Source of the DNA: Ilyomonas sp965199845
Lineage (GTDB): Bacteria; Bacteroidota; Bacteroidia; Chitinophagales; Chitinophagaceae
Direction: 5' to 3'
Assembly (NCBI GenBank): GCA_965199845.1
Contig: CBDATZ010000054.1
Span: forward strand, 124,001 to 188,000
Length of the DNA stretch: 64,000 nucleotides
Below are positions 7,353 through 16,043 of this stretch, piece by piece (position 1 is the stretch's first letter; each line of letters opens with the position of its first letter). A program made the translations under genes and the position numbers. The notes under the pieces are model-generated. The model did not search any database and was not told where the DNA came from. It saw only the letters and a list, made by a program, of their open reading frames with translations.

Positions 7353-10300
7353 CTAAAATTTAAGATTAATGCCGAAGAGAAACTGACGTGTGCTGGGATA
7401 AGCACCTTCGTCGATACCTGCTTCAAGCACGCCGTTTCGGGTGTTGATTTCCGGATCTATACCACTGTACTTGGTAAGAGTAAACAAGTTCGCTGCCTGA
7501 ATGTAGATTCTTAAAGTACTGATGCCAGCTCCGGACAGCCACTTGTTTGGACAGGTAAATCCGATACTCATGTTTTTTGCACGCAAATAGGAACCATTTT
7601 CAATGAAGTAAGAACTTGGCACCTGGTTAGTGCTTTGATACCCTTGGGTTTCCTGAATAGGTGCCCGCGCATTCATGTGGGTCGGTGTCCAGGAGTCATA
7701 TAACGCAGTCTTACTTTTTGCGCCGGAAAACGAAGGATAGAAGTCTGTCCATAAACGCACATTGTTCCAAATCTGATTTCCATAGACACCGTAAAAAAAC
7801 ACATTAAAGTCAAAAGATTTCCAAACGATGCCCAAATTAATCCCGTAATTGAATTTAGGATTCGGGTTGCCGATAAAGGTGCGGTCATCGTCAGTGATTT
7901 GTCCGTCTCCGTTGATATCCTCATATCGGAACCGGCCCACTCCTTCATCCGTTTCAAAAATGGCTGAGGGATCGTTGGTAGCTTTTTGGGCAGCTTGGTC
8001 AGCAGCCGCAATTTCACTTTCAGAGTTAAAGAAGCCTGCTACTCTGTATCCGTAAAATGCTCCCACAGGATGTCCAACCTCGTTGCGAATGAAATTGGTA
8101 CTAAAATTCCTGGTGCTGCCAGAGAGAAAATAATTTGAGGTTTGTGTAATGCGGGTTACTTTGTTGTTAAAGCTGGTAAATGTCAGGACGCTGCTTAATT
8201 GCACGTTGTTGCCAACCTTTTTGTGGAAGGCGAGTGATAAGTCAATACCGCTGTTCTTCATTCCTCCAACGTTTTGAGAGGGTGGATTGCCTCTGCCATA
8301 CGTACCCGGAAGAGTGGGATTGAATAACAGACCAGTTATTTGCTTAACGTAATAATCTGCTGTTATGTCAATTGCTCCCTTAAAGAGTGTAGCATCCAAA
8401 CCAATGTTTGTATTGCCATCATTTTCCCACTTTGCATCAGGATTGCCTATCTGACCTACGGTGAAACCCTGTGTCGGAGTGCTGTTGCTGCCGTTGATAT
8501 CGTAATAACTATTGAATTTATTGGCAATATACGTGTAATAAGCGTTGCCTGTGCCTAAGTTAGTCTGATTGCCCATCACGCCCCACCCGCCACGCAATTT
8601 CAAATCCGTAAGCCAATTGATTTTTGAAAGGAAGCGCTCCTGCGACAAGCGCCATGCTACAGTAAGGGCCGGAAACCAACCTTCCTGCCCATAACGGAAT
8701 TTCGAAGAGGCATCCCGGCGAAGGGTGCCGCTGATCAGGTATTTATCTTTAAAGGAATAATCGACGCGGGCAATTTGTGACCAAAGTCCATAGCCGCCAC
8801 GGCCGCTGTTGGTGATTTGGGTACCGGAGCTGGTGGTTAGGGTTGTAAAATTGGGGTCAAACGAAAAATAGCCGAAAGCCGAACCGCTTAGGTTTTCACT
8901 CTCTTCATCATATGATTCAACGCCCACAAGCGCTGTCAAATCGTGATTCCCAATTGTGTTATGATATGCTAGTGTATTCGTCCAGGTCCAGTTATAACCT
9001 GCATAGGACGATTCATTGTACGAATTGCTCAGTGTATTTTCAACATTTTCATAAGTAGGATAGTTGAATGAGTGTCCATATCCGCTGTAGTTTTCGCCCC
9101 CGAAACTTGTATGAATAGTCAGATGCTCCAACACATCGACGTCGGCATAAACGTTGCCAAACAGTCTGTGATCAAGATATTTATTGTACCTGGAACGATA
9201 CTGCTGGGCAACTGGATTAAAGGCGTCGCCTAAACTGCCGGCCGAGCGGTTGCCTGCAAAATTGCCTTTGATATCATAAACCGGGATGATAGGTTGCTCC
9301 CGAAAAGACATACCAATGGCGCTGCCGGGATCGCTTGTACCAATGGTAGGATTTTGCGAAAGTGTATAAGAAAGATTTTCGCCGACACGGATGTGTTTCG
9401 TTACATTGAATGATGTGTTTGCTCTTATGGCGTAACGTTTCAGGTAAGTATTAGTAACGATGCCTTGTTGATTAAAATAATTCATCGATAATAAATACTT
9501 GGCTGTTTCGTTACCCCCGCTGACATTAAGATTGTGACTCGTCATGATAGCGTTTCTTGTAATTTCACGCAGCCAGTCCGTCCCGCTTTTATTAGCGCGC
9601 GTAATCTGGTAAAAATCGTTTGGTGCACTGGGATCTGTATAATTAGGATCCACAAGATACAGGGAAGGATCCACCGAAGGGTCCCCTTCCATGGCGCCGG
9701 CGGGCTTTATATAATCGGGTAAGACAGGTGTTGTGCCGTTTCCATACAGTGGGTCAGAAGTGTTGGGTGTGCCGGAATTTGCCTCTGCATTAAACTTGAG
9801 TTGCGCCATTTCCTGCGGAGTCAAGGTATGCCATGCGTTAGAGACCGGGGTTGACTGCACGCCGGTGTAGGTATCATAACTAACAACCGGCTTTCCCGAC
9901 CGTCCTTTCCGGGTAGTCACTATCAGCACACCATTTGAAGCCCGAGAACCATAACTTGAAGCTGCACCGGCATCTTTGAGTACCTGAATCGATTCTACAT
10001 CGCTAGGATTAAGATCGGAGACATTATTAGTGGGTACACCGTCAACCACAAACAAAGGAGCGTTACTACCAAAGGTATTGATGCCTCTGATGCGGATTTC
10101 CGGTTGTTCTCCGGGCTGGCCTGAGCCTATGACTGATACACCGGCGGCCTGACCCTGTAGTTGACTGGTGATCTGATTGGTGGGCTGCCGGTTCATATCC
10201 GCTACATTGACGACTGATACAGCACCTGTCAAATCTCTTTTTCTCTGCGTCGTGTAACCCGTAACCACGATGTCATTAAGACTGGCATTGTGTTCAGTCA

Positions 10301-10601
10301 GGATAACGCTCAGACTGTCTCTCCCAAACACATCTACCTCCTTTTGATCGAAGCCTACGGAACTAATCAAAAGTGTCCGCCGGCCACTGGGCATCATTAA
10401 GCGAAAAAATCCATTTGCATCAGCAGTGATAATGACACGTGTGCCGGAAACTGTGATTGTAGCACCGGGCACAGGAGTACTGTCCCTGTTACTGGACACT
10501 CGTCCAGTAATTTGCTGCTGACTAAAAGCGAAAGTTTGTAAAAGCAAAATTGTCATTAATAGTAACATAGACCGCCAGCGGGCAGCAAAAAAAAGATTCA
10601 T
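7353..10601 (-). CDS. SusC/RagA family TonB-dependent outer membrane receptor
   Basis: A 1082-residue TonB-linked outer membrane transporter. The signal peptide (residues about 1-28, ending AFAFS-like QTFAFSQQ) is followed by a carboxypeptidase-regulatory-like domain (about 30-105, GRVSSNRDSTPVPGATITVS), a TonB box/plug region (VVTGYTTQRKRDLTGAV, then RIRGINTFGSNAPLFVVDG near 170-190), and a long beta-barrel to the C-terminal aromatic FLFGINLKF. The length and domain order are typical. It lacks an STN domain, so regulation through an anti-sigma partner is not indicated. It is paired with the SusD gene immediately downstream and has about 210 gene-free bases upstream that should hold the promoter. 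Confidence 0.95.
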   Translation of the reverse strand: MNLFFAARWRSMLLLMTILLLQTFAFSQQQITGRVSSNRDSTPVPGATITVSGTRVIITADANGFFRLMMPSGRRTLLISSVGFDQKEVDVFGRDSLSVILTEHNASLNDIVVTGYTTQRKRDLTGAVSVVNVADMNRQPTNQITSQLQGQAAGVSVIGSGQPGEQPEIRIRGINTFGSNAPLFVVDGVPTNNVSDLNPSDVESIQVLKDAGAASSYGSRASNGVLIVTTRKGRSGKPVVSYDTYTGVQSTPVSNAWHTLTPQEMAQLKFNAEANSGTPNTSDPLYGNGTTPVLPDYIKPAGAMEGDPSVDPSLYLVDPNYTDPSAPNDFYQITRANKSGTDWLREITRNAIMTSHNLNVSGGNETAKYLLSMNYFNQQGIVTNTYLKRYAIRANTSFNVTKHIRVGENLSYTLSQNPTIGTSDPGSAIGMSFREQPIIPVYDIKGNFAGNRSAGSLGDAFNPVAQQYRSRYNKYLDHRLFGNVYADVDVLEHLTIHTSFGGENYSGYGHSFNYPTYENVENTLSNSYNESSYAGYNWTWTNTLAYHNTIGNHDLTALVGVESYDEESENLSGSAFGYFSFDPNFTTLTTSSGTQITNSGRGGYGLWSQIARVDYSFKDKYLISGTLRRDASSKFRYGQEGWFPALTVAWRLSQERFLSKINWLTDLKLRGGWGVMGNQTNLGTGNAYYTYIANKFNSYYDINGSNSTPTQGFTVGQIGNPDAKWENDGNTNIGLDATLFKGAIDITADYYVKQITGLLFNPTLPGTYGRGNPPSQNVGGMKNSGIDLSLAFHKKVGNNVQLSSVLTFTSFNNKVTRITQTSNYFLSGSTRNFSTNFIRNEVGHPVGAFYGYRVAGFFNSESEIAAADQAAQKATNDPSAIFETDEGVGRFRYEDINGDGQITDDDRTFIGNPNPKFNYGINLGIVWKSFDFNVFFYGVYGNQIWNNVRLWTDFYPSFSGAKSKTALYDSWTPTHMNARAPIQETQGYQSTNQVPSSYFIENGSYLRAKNMSIGFTCPNKWLSGAGISTLRIYIQAANLFTLTKYSGIDPEINTRNGVLEAGIDEGAYPSTRQFLFGINLKF

Positions 10602-10817
10602 AAGCTAAGAAGTTAAACATCAACAAAAACAAGGTGATAAATCGCAAATAAACAGTAAAAGATGATTGTTAAATGTAGGAAGAAATTTTATTTCTATCGC
10701 TTTAATTTTATTTGAATTGGGAATGATTTCAAATATGAAGTAATGTGACCTTGCTGAAAAACTAAACAAATATTGTTGCGCAAAGAGATGTAATTGAATT
10801 AATAAATGATAGACTAA

Positions 10818-11216
10818 AAAACATGTGCAATCTTCAGTATAAGAACTAACCAGTATGATTTACTCACAGCTTCCAATTCTCTTATAAAGGTTTCCGCTGA
10901 AGGCAACCGTAACCATTCAGCCGAGCGTGCCCAGCTGGAGATTTCGCTTAAGCAAAATCTCCAGCTGGGCACGCTCGGCAACTCCCTTGGAATGCGCAGA
11001 GTAAACACAAGAGGACTGGAGCAAAGTAACAAATGCATGCTCGTGGCAGCGGTGGCTTACAACCTCAAAAAACTGCTGAAGTGGAAGGAAAGAGGCGTGG
11101 AAACAAAGGCAGAGGAACTGCAAAAAGAACTGACAAAGGCTTGGGTGCGGCTTTGTAGCATGGTAACGGCATTATGCCGTTATCAACCTGCCTGTAGTAT
11201 CCTGTCTGCTAACTGA
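10818..11216 (+). pseudogene. IS1182-type transposase, C-terminal remnant
   Basis: A frame without a start codon is open to a TGA at 11214-11216. Its last 75 residues read like the C terminus of IS1182/IS4-type DDE transposases: GMRRVNTRGLEQSNKCML followed by AAVAYNLKKLLKW. The catalytic core is missing, so it is inactive. The segment just before contains a near-perfect 60-bp palindrome (10919-10978). Only the part after the palindrome is securely recognised as transposase. A matching N-terminal remnant of similar type lies at 14684-14818, in the same orientation but downstream. Confidence 0.6.
10919..10978. repeat. 60-bp near-perfect palindrome
   Basis: GCCGAGCGTGCCCAGCTGGA plus GATTT (10919-10943) is matched exactly by its complement at 10954-10978. 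The ten central bases, CGCTTAAGCA, contain the self-complementary GCTTAAGC, so the whole 60 bases form a palindrome with one mismatched pair and no loop. Confidence 0.9.
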
Positions 11217-11311
11217 TCAAAGGGACAGAAATAAAAAGAAGAACATAAAGCGCCGTTGTAAAAAGACAGTTGCGTATCAGCCACATTAGTTATGTGCAGG
11301 TATTACTTTTT

Positions 11312-11857
11312 CTAAGTAAAGAGTTTTGTCAGCAAAAGTGCAACAACTATAAAGCACAGTATTCTTATTATCAGACTTTGTCTTTGCACCACATTGCGTA
11401 AATGAATGCCTAATGCAATAAATAGTTCTTCATTATTGTTTTGCTGTGTCAAACTAATTGTTCCTATTTGTCTGAATATGTCTAAAGGTTCTTTTGAACT
11501 TGCTACTATTTTCAAGTCTGATAAGTCCTGCCACTGCCAGTCGTATGAAATAATACCTTTAATTGTCCAGCTGTAATGTTTATGGTCAACCAAATGCAAA
11601 GTTGCAGAAGGTGAAATCTTGGAAAAGTTATTAATGGTTACCGTTCCAATATTTTGTTTAATGTCTTTGTCAAAAAACGAAACGTCAGGTCTGAAAAAGC
11701 CTTTTGAAACAAATTTAAAGTGATATCCATTGATGGTTGTTTCAATCGGTGAACCCAGCCATTCCCTTTTATACAATTTCCCAATCTGTATATTATCGCT
11801 AAAAATTGAATAACTGTCTTTGGTAAAAGAAGTTTGATATGTCAAAGATTGTTGCAT
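11312..11857 (-). CDS. Unknown protein with C-terminal membrane anchor
   Basis: A 181-residue protein I do not recognise. Residues 1-155 are mixed polar and hydrophobic, with beta-strand-like stretches (YHFKFVSKGFF, HYSWTIKGIISYDWQW). The last 20 residues, IIRILCFIVVALLLTKLFT, form one hydrophobic helix, so it is probably tail-anchored in the membrane. The pattern of a small folded domain plus tail recalls immunity or scramblase-like small proteins, but nothing specific supports either. It stands alone, with palindromic gene-free DNA on both sides, and is richer in A+T than the flanking transposase remnant. Confidence 0.6.
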   Translation of the reverse strand: MQQSLTYQTSFTKDSYSIFSDNIQIGKLYKREWLGSPIETTINGYHFKFVSKGFFRPDVSFFDKDIKQNIGTVTINNFSKISPSATLHLVDHKHYSWTIKGIISYDWQWQDLSDLKIVASSKEPLDIFRQIGTISLTQQNNNEELFIALGIHLRNVVQRQSLIIRILCFIVVALLLTKLFT

Positions 11858-12034
11858 AAGTCTCTTTTGATAGTTTCAAATGTCGCACCAATACAGCAGC
11901 CAACGGGTTTACGCTTTATGCAGTGGAGGCATTAATATTCTATTAGCTTAGCCTTTGCACTAAAGATAAAAATAAGTACTAATGTTGAGAACATGTACGT
12001 CAGCCGCCATTACGTGAAACCAATGTTAACTGTA

Positions 12035-13156
12035 TTAGTTGGTAGGCATAATAGGTGTGTCAACTTTGGTTTCCTTTAAAACATTTGAATAAATTTTATT
12101 GAATAAAAATTGAGGCGTCATTACTATTCCTAATTTTACTAAATCATTCATTACCTTATGCTTTTGGTGAAGTAGTTTTCCAAGCCACCAAGATTGAAAA
12201 ACAACAGTATCAACTTTTTTAGTCCTTTGTTTTTGAAAGGTCAAGAAAGTCTCTTCTAAAGTCAAACTGCCATTATTAAGCAGGTTTGCCAAAAGATAAG
12301 CGTCTTCCATAGCCAAACAAGCGCCATTTGCCATATTAGGTGTTGTCGGATGGATTACATCACCTATCATCACTATTTTGTTCCTGAAACAATTAATATC
12401 CTTGCGTTTTTTAGGATTAATGTCCAGCAACTTTGAAAAATAAACTTTTTCGGAGTTATCAATCACTGCCTTCACAATTGGGTGATAATCTTTAAATAAG
12501 ATTTTTAGCTTGGCTTTGTCTAACGCTTCATCTGCATTTCCAATGCTTTGTTTGATAGCGTACCAGCTATAATAATTTTTTCCTGTATGAATAATTGCAA
12601 ATCTCAAATTCCCTCCAACAAAATCATAATATGCATTTTTAAATTTGTCGTCAAGTTCAATTTCGCTTATTCCACGCCAAAGGGTTTGATTTGCATTCCT
12701 AAGTTCAAGCTTGGGATAGATTGTCTGTCTTGTTTGGGAATAAATGCCATCTGCTGATATAACTATTTCAGTTTCAGGAAAGTCATTAAAAAATTTGGTA
12801 GAATTCAGATGTAATTTTTCTTTGTCTAAGTGCTCATTCAATATTTGATAAAACAATTTCCGATTTACAGACAAAGCAGGATCTCGCAGGTTGAATGAAT
12901 TAATATAATTCAATTTATTGTCCACAAAGTGAAAGGTTCGGATCTCAGTTCCGACTTCTTTAGTCTCTTTTAAAATGTTCCATTTTTCAAGTATAGGAAA
13001 AACATTTGCACTTATTCCTAAACCTACATTTTCATATGTTATTTCTGACCGTTGCTCAAATAGGTTATAGCTGATTCCTACTGTCTCTAAAGATAAAGCA
13101 GTTGCCAAACCTGCAATTCCGCCACCTATAATATTTATAGTACTTAAATTTTTCAT
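12035..13156 (-). CDS. FAD-dependent aromatic-type monooxygenase
   Basis: A 373-residue single-component flavoprotein monooxygenase of the PHBH/UbiH fold. The N-terminal NIIGGGIAGLATALSLE is the dinucleotide-binding GxGxxG loop, followed by the acidic strand end (FEQRSE). A DG motif (VISADGIYSQTRQ) lies near residue 135, and the second FAD motif GDVIHPTTPNMANGACLAME lies near residue 280. No signal peptide is seen. The length is normal. It is a distant relative of TetX-like enzymes, but it lacks the residues that would name it so; the substrate is unknown. It is A+T-rich, monocistronic and surrounded by IS remnants and inverted repeats, so it was probably acquired horizontally. Confidence 0.87.
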   Translation of the reverse strand: MKNLSTINIIGGGIAGLATALSLETVGISYNLFEQRSEITYENVGLGISANVFPILEKWNILKETKEVGTEIRTFHFVDNKLNYINSFNLRDPALSVNRKLFYQILNEHLDKEKLHLNSTKFFNDFPETEIVISADGIYSQTRQTIYPKLELRNANQTLWRGISEIELDDKFKNAYYDFVGGNLRFAIIHTGKNYYSWYAIKQSIGNADEALDKAKLKILFKDYHPIVKAVIDNSEKVYFSKLLDINPKKRKDINCFRNKIVMIGDVIHPTTPNMANGACLAMEDAYLLANLLNNGSLTLEETFLTFQKQRTKKVDTVVFQSWWLGKLLHQKHKVMNDLVKLGIVMTPQFLFNKIYSNVLKETKVDTPIMPTN

Positions 13157-13264
13157 TTTGTTGGCATCTCTTAACGTTCAGGTGGCGGTTTCAAATTTCT
13201 ATTGCAACATTAGTTATCAAAAATAGTGGTTTAAAAGCTTTGTAATTAGATTATTTAATTTACC

Positions 13265-13327
13265 GCTTTATCCACTACCGCTGCGCTGCAATTGTTGAAG
13301 GATTTCCGCTTGCGGTGTGGATAAAGC
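13265..13327. repeat. Inverted repeat upstream of the IS30 remnant
   Basis: GCTTTATCCAC (13265-13275) and GTGGATAAAGC (13317-13327) are exact complements, and the pairing extends inward through ACCGC/GCGGT with small mismatches. The loop is about 30 bases. It may be an IS end, a cassette-associated hairpin or a terminator for the FAD monooxygenase; no T tract follows. Confidence 0.6.
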
Positions 13328-13370
13328 TGCATCCTGATTGTTTGAGATTTTTGCTTGCCTGTTATTAGTT

Positions 13371-14371
13371 TCAGGCAATTTGTTTTAAAATTATTTGTTC
13401 AAACACTTCTTTGGGTGTTTTGTAATCCAGCACATGTCCTGATCTTTCATTCAACTGGTGCTGCACTTCTTTTAATCTTTCTTTTGGTATGAGATTAAAA
13501 TCTGTTCCTGCGAGAAAATAATCTCTCACCAAGCCATTGCTGTTTTCATTTGTCGGGCGTTCCAGGGTGAATAGGGATGAGTAAAACAGAGCTGTATTTT
13601 AGTGTTCCTGGTAAAGAGCTTATGCTGTGCCATTTCACTGCCGTTATCATAAGTAAGCGTCTTTTTCATTTGCTTTGGAAGGGATTTAAATTCTTTCTCA
13701 AAAGCTTTGCGAACCGTAGCAGCATCCCTGGCTTTTAGCGGCACAATAATAATAGTGCGTGTAGTTCTTTCTACCAGTGTACCAATGGCGCCGGCTCTGT
13801 CTTTACCCATAATTAAATCGCCTTCCCAATGCCCCGGAATTTCTATTCCTTTCACTTCTTCAGGACGTTCATCAATGCGCACAGAATCTTTAATGGTAGT
13901 GCGTTTATCTGCACCTCGGCGCACATTGCCGCGATACTTCCTTTTTTATCTTAATTCAGAAATAAGCAGGTTTTTCAGTTCTTTTTTACTGTGTAAATAG
14001 ATGTATAAATAAATGGCTTCGTGGCTTATCTGCATGGCTTTATTATCATAAAAACTGCGCTGTAAACTTACATGTATTTGCCAGGGCGACCATCTTAAAG
14101 AAAGCTTTTCCGGTACATAATTTTCAAGCTGTATATTCTGTTTGATTTTGTTTTTATCGCTTCTGCGGTTACTGACAGAACCCACTGCAAGACGCTCTGC
14201 TTCGATGGCTTTATAGCGGTCTCAGCCCTGCTTGTTTACTTCTCTGTGAATGGTGCTTTTATCCCTGTTAAGGGCTACTCCAATATCTGTATAACTCTTT
14301 TTGTGGCTTAATAATTTTTCAATCTCTATGCGTTCGTCCATCGTCAAACGACGATACTTTTTTGTCATCAT
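13371..14371 (-). pseudogene. IS30 family transposase, decayed
   Basis: Reading from the ATG at 14371, the N-terminal helix-turn-helix region of IS30 transposases is clear (RRLTMDERIEIEKLL, then NRDKSTIHREVNKQG). An in-frame TGA follows at about 14222, then the middle region (SHEAIYLYIYLHSKKEL), an in-frame TAA at 13946, and the DDE domain with HWEGDLIMGK, TYDNGSEMAQHK and THPYSPWNA. A frameshift near 13545 separates the last conserved piece (RPTNENSNGLVRDYF to KTPKEVFEQ), which ends at 13371. Two stops and one frameshift make the gene inactive. The full-length frame would be about 330 residues, the usual size. Confidence 0.88.
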
Positions 14372-14683
14372 ACAATGCTAAGTTTTTATACTTAGCGTTG
14401 CGTTAGATTATTGAACCGGCGTTATAATTGCCACCAACGGACAGGGATTGGCGTTGTTGGGGAATTTGAAAATCGTCCGCCGAACTGCTGCTAAATTTAT
14501 AAAATAAAAGTTCATTGTTATTTCTGTTGCCAAATTTATAATGTCAAGCTGATTAGCAAAACAAAAAGTTGATGCTGCGTTTCGTCAGCCAGTTTTTTGT
14601 CAAGCCATTTGTGCCTGTTACACAACTCACAATATGTTGATAAAGATAATTTCAAAAGGGGTGAGTAAGAAGTAATTTAGAGG
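14372..14683. other. Gene-free stretch between two IS remnants
   Basis: No convincing reading frame. The segment near 14420-14465 carries short complementary words around CACCAACGG and GGCGTTGTTGG that could fold, of the type often found between accessory genes in Bacteroidota. I see nothing else. Confidence 0.5.
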
Positions 14684-14818
14684 GTGCAAGGCAAAAAGCA
14701 ATATACGGAGCAGTTGTTCACTTCATTCCGGTTATCGCAACGGGTTCCGGAAGCTAACTTTTACCGCCGCCTCAAAGAAGTTCTTGATCTGTGCCGGATA
14801 TATGCAGCCTGGAAATTC
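14684..14818 (+). pseudogene. IS1182-type transposase, N-terminal remnant
   Basis: About 45 residues starting from a GTG at 14684 read QLFTSFRLSQRVPEANFYRR then LKEVLDLCRIY, which is the conserved N-terminal opening of IS1182-like transposases. The match ends exactly where repeat A copy 1 starts (14811), after which the frame runs through the repeat to a stop. The rest of the gene is absent on this side. The broken edge and the repeat edge coincide. Confidence 0.7.
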
Positions 14819-14932
14819 CGTATACAGGGATCACCCACTTCCGCTGCTGCTCGACAAAAGAGCCTTTGTTAATCAATCGCATTGCGGCTCAACTATTAAC
14901 GAAATAAGGTGATCAAGCCTACCGAAATTTCC
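14811..14932. repeat. Dispersed palindromic repeat, family A copy 1
   Basis: 122 bp from GGAAATTCCGTATACAGG to CCTACCGAAATTTCC. The outer ends are imperfect inverted repeats of about 33 bp, including GATCACC(nn)TTCCG on the left and CGAAATAAGGTGATC on the right. The middle is more divergent here than in copies 2, 4 and 5. It separates two different transposase fragments. Confidence 0.8.
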
Positions 14933-15936
14933 ACATTGATGTCTACGGCATCCTGGTACTCGCTGCGCTGTATAATGCGTTTGGGAAGTTTGGTGCATTG
15001 CTGTTTCAGAACACAGGTTTTACACGCTTCTGTCCGGTAGGTTTTAAAGCGGTAACTCGTTTCATAGGCTTCTCCTTTTTTATTATGCCAGGTGCCAAGC
15101 GATGTTAATACTGCACCTGCAGGGCAGGTGTGGCTGTCTGTTGGTTTATCATCCACGGCATTCTGTATGTTGCAGGCTACTTCCACAATACTTTTTACAG
15201 AGTGATGATGCTGCGGCTGTCGGCATCGGTGGTACTGATCTGTTTGTCATCGGTATCATCCAAGCGTTGCTGAAGCCCGTCATACTTTAAACTGCGCTCT
15301 TTGAGTTTGGCAAGTCCTTCTGCTATCTTTTCTTTCTTAATGATAAGATCATCTCCGCCAGATACTTCCTGTTTATCCATTTCACCCGAGCTCTTGTAAA
15401 TACCGGGTGGTTTTGTCTTCTATAAACTGACGATGCTTATCTATCTTTTTTTGATTGACATTATTCTTTTTACTGTTAACAGCTTTGAACTTACTGCCAT
15501 CTATGCCGATAGTTGTTTTGCCCGGCAGACCTGCTTCTGCAAGAAATTGTACATACAGTTTGAACATGGATTGTAAGGGCTTCGCATGGACTTTGCGAAA
15601 GTCGGCAATGGTATGATAGTTTGGTTGCAAACCATGCAGCAGCCACTCAAGTTCCCTGTTGCGGCTGCCTTCTTTTTTAAGTTTGCGGCGGCTGCGGATT
15701 TTATTCAGATAGCCATACAAATACAGTTTCAAAAGCACTGCTGGCGCATACGGCGGACGCCCTTCACTTTTATGTACGGTACCAGTGAACCCTAAGCGGT
15801 GAAGTTCCGGCTTATCTATAAATGCATCTATCAACCTTGCCGGATTCTCTGCACTTACCCTCTCATCGGGTGTGGTAAAAAATGTTTGATTGCGGTTACT
15901 GCCTTCTATGAATTGCATGCTTCGATAACTCAACAA
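14933..15936 (-). pseudogene. IS1182 family transposase, frameshifted and 3'-truncated
   Basis: From the start at 15936 the first 184 residues are typical of the N-terminal part of IS1182 transposases: SNRNQTFFTTPDERVSAENP, GRPPYAPAVLLKLYLYGYLN, IRSRRKLKKE, PNYHTIADFRK and the catalytic-region GIDGSKFKAVNSKKNN. A stop at 15382 and shifts near 15380 and 15190 break the frame; the later part (TDSHTCPAGAVL and the cysteine-rich TEACKTCVLKQQCTK) continues to about 14933, where repeat A copy 1 replaces the rest of the DDE domain. The gene is inactive. It is a different element from the remnant on the other side of the repeat. Confidence 0.88.
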
Positions 15937-16043
15937 TCATACGCCTTTAACTCCATTCACATTGTGTGTATATTTGATTTATTAAACGTTTGGTTTTTTC
16001 ACAAACTCCCGTTGTGCGCAACCTTCCTACAATCTGTTGATTC

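Noticed and set aside
12035..13156. Tetracycline-inactivating TetX
   Set aside because: The general flavoprotein monooxygenase motifs are present but nothing specific to TetX could be matched by eye, so only the family is named.
14372..14683. Integron attC sites
   Set aside because: Short complementary words occur here and at 28476-28781, but the expected GTTRRRY core and spacing are not satisfied and there is no integrase gene.
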